7,723 nt of DNA from an uncultured Oscillospiraceae bacterium (lineage in GTDB: Bacteria > Bacillota > Clostridia > Oscillospirales > Ruminococcaceae). The stretch's first letter is position 1. The number at the start of each line of letters is the position of its first letter. Below, in pieces: positions 6,148-7,723 of the stretch. The translations under genes and the position numbers were made by a program. The DNA lies in the NCBI GenBank assembly GCA_934457235.1, contig CAKSHT010000106.1, forward strand, positions 1 to 7,723, given 5' to 3'. The notes beneath the pieces were generated by a model, which was not told the DNA's origin, made no database searches, and saw only the letters and a program-made list of their open reading frames with translations.

Positions 6148-7723
6148 ATGAAGGATTTCCTTGACGTATTGATAAACATGAGCATTTCCGGAGCATTCAT
6201 CGCGCTGGTGATAATGCTGCTGAGGATACCGCTGAAAAAGGCGCCCCGCCGTTATTCCTACATGCTGTGGGCTATCCTTGGGATACGCCTGCTGTGCCCG
6301 GTTTCTCTGCCAAGCCCGGTAAGTCTTTTCAATCTGTTCAGAGCGGAGACCTCCGGCGGAAGAATGACGTTCAATGTTACTGAAACCGCGCCTGTTACTA
6401 TAACCCCCGCCGCAAATACTGTTGTTCCTGCTGTGGGGCAGGATATCCCGCAGCAGAGCGCCGCGGCTGGCAGTGACGCAAATTCGGTGCTGTTCTGGAT
6501 CTGGGCGGCAGGAGCCGTTATATTCGCAGTGTACATGCTGGTTTCATTCATGCGGCTGCGCAGACTCATATCCGGAGCGCGGCGCGTATCAGATAACATC
6601 TGCGAGTGCGAGGGACTCCCGACCGCTTTCGTGATGGGACTTGTCCGTCCGAGAATATATCTCCCGGCGGGGCTTCCCGGTAAGGACAGGGATTTCATAA
6701 TCGCGCATGAAAAAACGCATATCCGCCGCCTGGATTTCCTGGTGAAGCCGCTTGCCATACTTGCATTGGGTATACACTGGTTCAATCCGCTGGTGTGGGT
6801 GTCGTTCTTCCTTATGGTGCGCGATATGGAGATATCCTGCGACGAACGCGCAGTGCAGGACTTTTCAGTCGGGGAGCGTAAGGAATACGCAGCTGCGCTG
6901 CTGAACATGTCCATAAGGCAGAACCGTCTGACCGGAGTGTTGGCGTTCGGTGAAAGCAGCATAAAACAGCGTATCAAGAATGTTCTCAGTCCGAAGAAGC
7001 CCACGCTGTGGATAAGCATTGCGGCGGTAATACTGATAATTGCAGCCGCAGTGTGCCTGCTGACCAATTCAGATAAACAGCCGGATACCTCGTCAGCTGA
7101 CGTGTCCACAGGTCAGCCGGATACATCATCTGATACATCGTCCCAGCCGGAGAACTCCGATGTTTCCCGCGCTGAAACTGAAGAATCCACAAGCACTCCG
7201 GAAGTATCCTCGCAGCCGCCGGCGGATGTTTCACAGCTCATTCTGAACGAAACGAACGCAGCGGAAACGGTGAACGCGATATTGGGTTCGTTCAGATCTG
7301 AGGAAACAAGCACAGGATTCCTGACGATCTCGTTTGATGTACCGAACCAGCTCCCCATAGACCCAGAGGGAAAAACAAAGCTGTACATAACTGTGAATGC
7401 TGATTACTACCTTGGCGAGGGGACCTATTCCAGCGAACGACTGATAGATTTTAAGGAATATGGGGCGGGAGGCTCCTGGGACGGCGTGATATCAACTCCC
7501 GACGACACGCGTGAATTGCAGGGCGTAATGCTCCGCGCGGCGTTCATGACAGCCGTCGATGGCAAATCACAGACGTACACAGAGTACTACGCGGACTATA
7601 TCCAGCCCAGCGGGGAAGATCTGCTGAGCGGAGTGTATGACATCGCTCCCGCGCGCGTTGAGATAACGGACACAACGCTGCACTATAATTTCTCCGGCGA
7701 TGACTGGACAGTAAAACTCGGAT
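6148..7723 (+). CDS. BlaR1/MecR1-like M56 receptor metallopeptidase with unrecognised sensor domain (3' end beyond window)
   Basis: An uninterrupted frame runs from ATG 6148 (GAGGAGG at 6134-6140) to the window edge, giving 525 residues without a stop. Membrane helices are seen near 7-25, 37-53, 113-135 and 287-305. The M56 zinc site HEKTH is at 187-191, and E228 in MEISCDE is the likely third ligand, 37 residues after the second His. KQRIKNVL (273-280) is the conserved segment before the last helix. After that helix comes a Ser/Thr/Pro/Glu-rich stalk (about 306-360), then a presumably extracellular domain from 361 on. I see no SxxK motif or other penicillin-binding signature there, so the sensed ligand is unknown. 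The family role is to cleave, or trigger cleavage of, the partner BlaI-type repressor, encoded two bases upstream. Loss of a PBP sensor is seen in other M56 proteins, and a PBP domain further downstream cannot be excluded. Confidence 0.9.
   Translation, partial: MKDFLDVLINMSISGAFIALVIMLLRIPLKKAPRRYSYMLWAILGIRLLCPVSLPSPVSLFNLFRAETSGGRMTFNVTETAPVTITPAANTVVPAVGQDIPQQSAAAGSDANSVLFWIWAAGAVIFAVYMLVSFMRLRRLISGARRVSDNICECEGLPTAFVMGLVRPRIYLPAGLPGKDRDFIIAHEKTHIRRLDFLVKPLAILALGIHWFNPLVWVSFFLMVRDMEISCDERAVQDFSVGERKEYAAALLNMSIRQNRLTGVLAFGESSIKQRIKNVLSPKKPTLWISIAAVILIIAAAVCLLTNSDKQPDTSSADVSTGQPDTSSDTSSQPENSDVSRAETEESTSTPEVSSQPPADVSQLILNETNAAETVNAILGSFRSEETSTGFLTISFDVPNQLPIDPEGKTKLYITVNADYYLGEGTYSSERLIDFKEYGAGGSWDGVISTPDDTRELQGVMLRAAFMTAVDGKSQTYTEYYADYIQPSGEDLLSGVYDIAPARVEITDTTLHYNFSGDDWTVKLG
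7078..7161 (+). repeat. Degenerate in-frame repeat in the receptor stalk
   Basis: CAGCCGGATAC begins at 7078 and again at 7114 (36 bases, 12 codons apart), and a shorter CAGCCGGA begins at 7144. They encode QPDTSS, QPDTSS and QPENS within a Ser/Thr/Asp-rich linker. This looks like a flexible extracellular stalk that grew by small in-frame duplications; its length may vary among strains. Confidence 0.55.

Noticed and set aside
6258..7109. A 283-codon open frame on the minus strand
   Set aside because: It is antisense to the M56 receptor gene, has no domain pattern, and has no convincing ribosome site or promoter.

Overview
The window looks like chromosomal DNA from a low-GC-phylum (Firmicutes/Bacillota) anaerobe, most likely a gut or rumen Oscillospiraceae/Ruminococcaceae relative. 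This is inferred from strong GGAGG ribosome sites, sigma-A type promoters, tight ATGA/TTGA gene overlaps, frequent ATA isoleucine codons in otherwise fairly GC-rich genes, and the family content (M42 peptidases, MATE, BlaI/M56 receptor). No rRNA, tRNA, integrase, transposase or CRISPR array was seen. All convincing genes are on the + strand, and coding density is very high, with no gene-free gap above about 140 bases.

Region A (69-3755) reads as one operon. A near-consensus promoter (69-97) is bracketed by a 7-bp-arm inverted repeat (82-110). It drives an XRE-type helix-turn-helix regulator (137-532), an ImmA/IrrE-type M78 zinc peptidase (529-1023), two tandem M42 aminopeptidase paralogues (1035-2054 and 2047-3060) and a GNAT-type acetyltransferase with a TTG start (3057-3755). 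Gaps are 11 bases or less, or the genes overlap. The regulator/peptidase pair resembles the ImmR/ImmA and DdrO/IrrE logic, in which the peptidase inactivates the repressor. Here the downstream genes are peptidases and an acetyltransferase, and no mobile element is visible.

Region B (3773-5684) is a second unit. An extended -10 promoter drives a complete MATE efflux transporter (3832-5187), followed one base later by a Nudix hydrolase (5189-5644). A perfect 10-bp-stem intrinsic terminator closes it (5651-5684).

Region C (5695-end) is a BlaI/BlaR1-like sensory pair. The promoter carries two identical perfect palindromes (GTCTAT-N4-ATAGAC) 32 bp apart, one on the -10 element and one in the leader. 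They precede a BlaI/MecI-family repressor (5777-6145) and an M56 receptor metallopeptidase (6148 to beyond the window end). The receptor keeps the HEKTH zinc site. After its last membrane helix it carries a Ser/Thr/Pro-rich stalk and an unrecognised domain instead of a recognisable penicillin-binding sensor, so its ligand may not be a beta-lactam. No beta-lactamase gene is present in the window.
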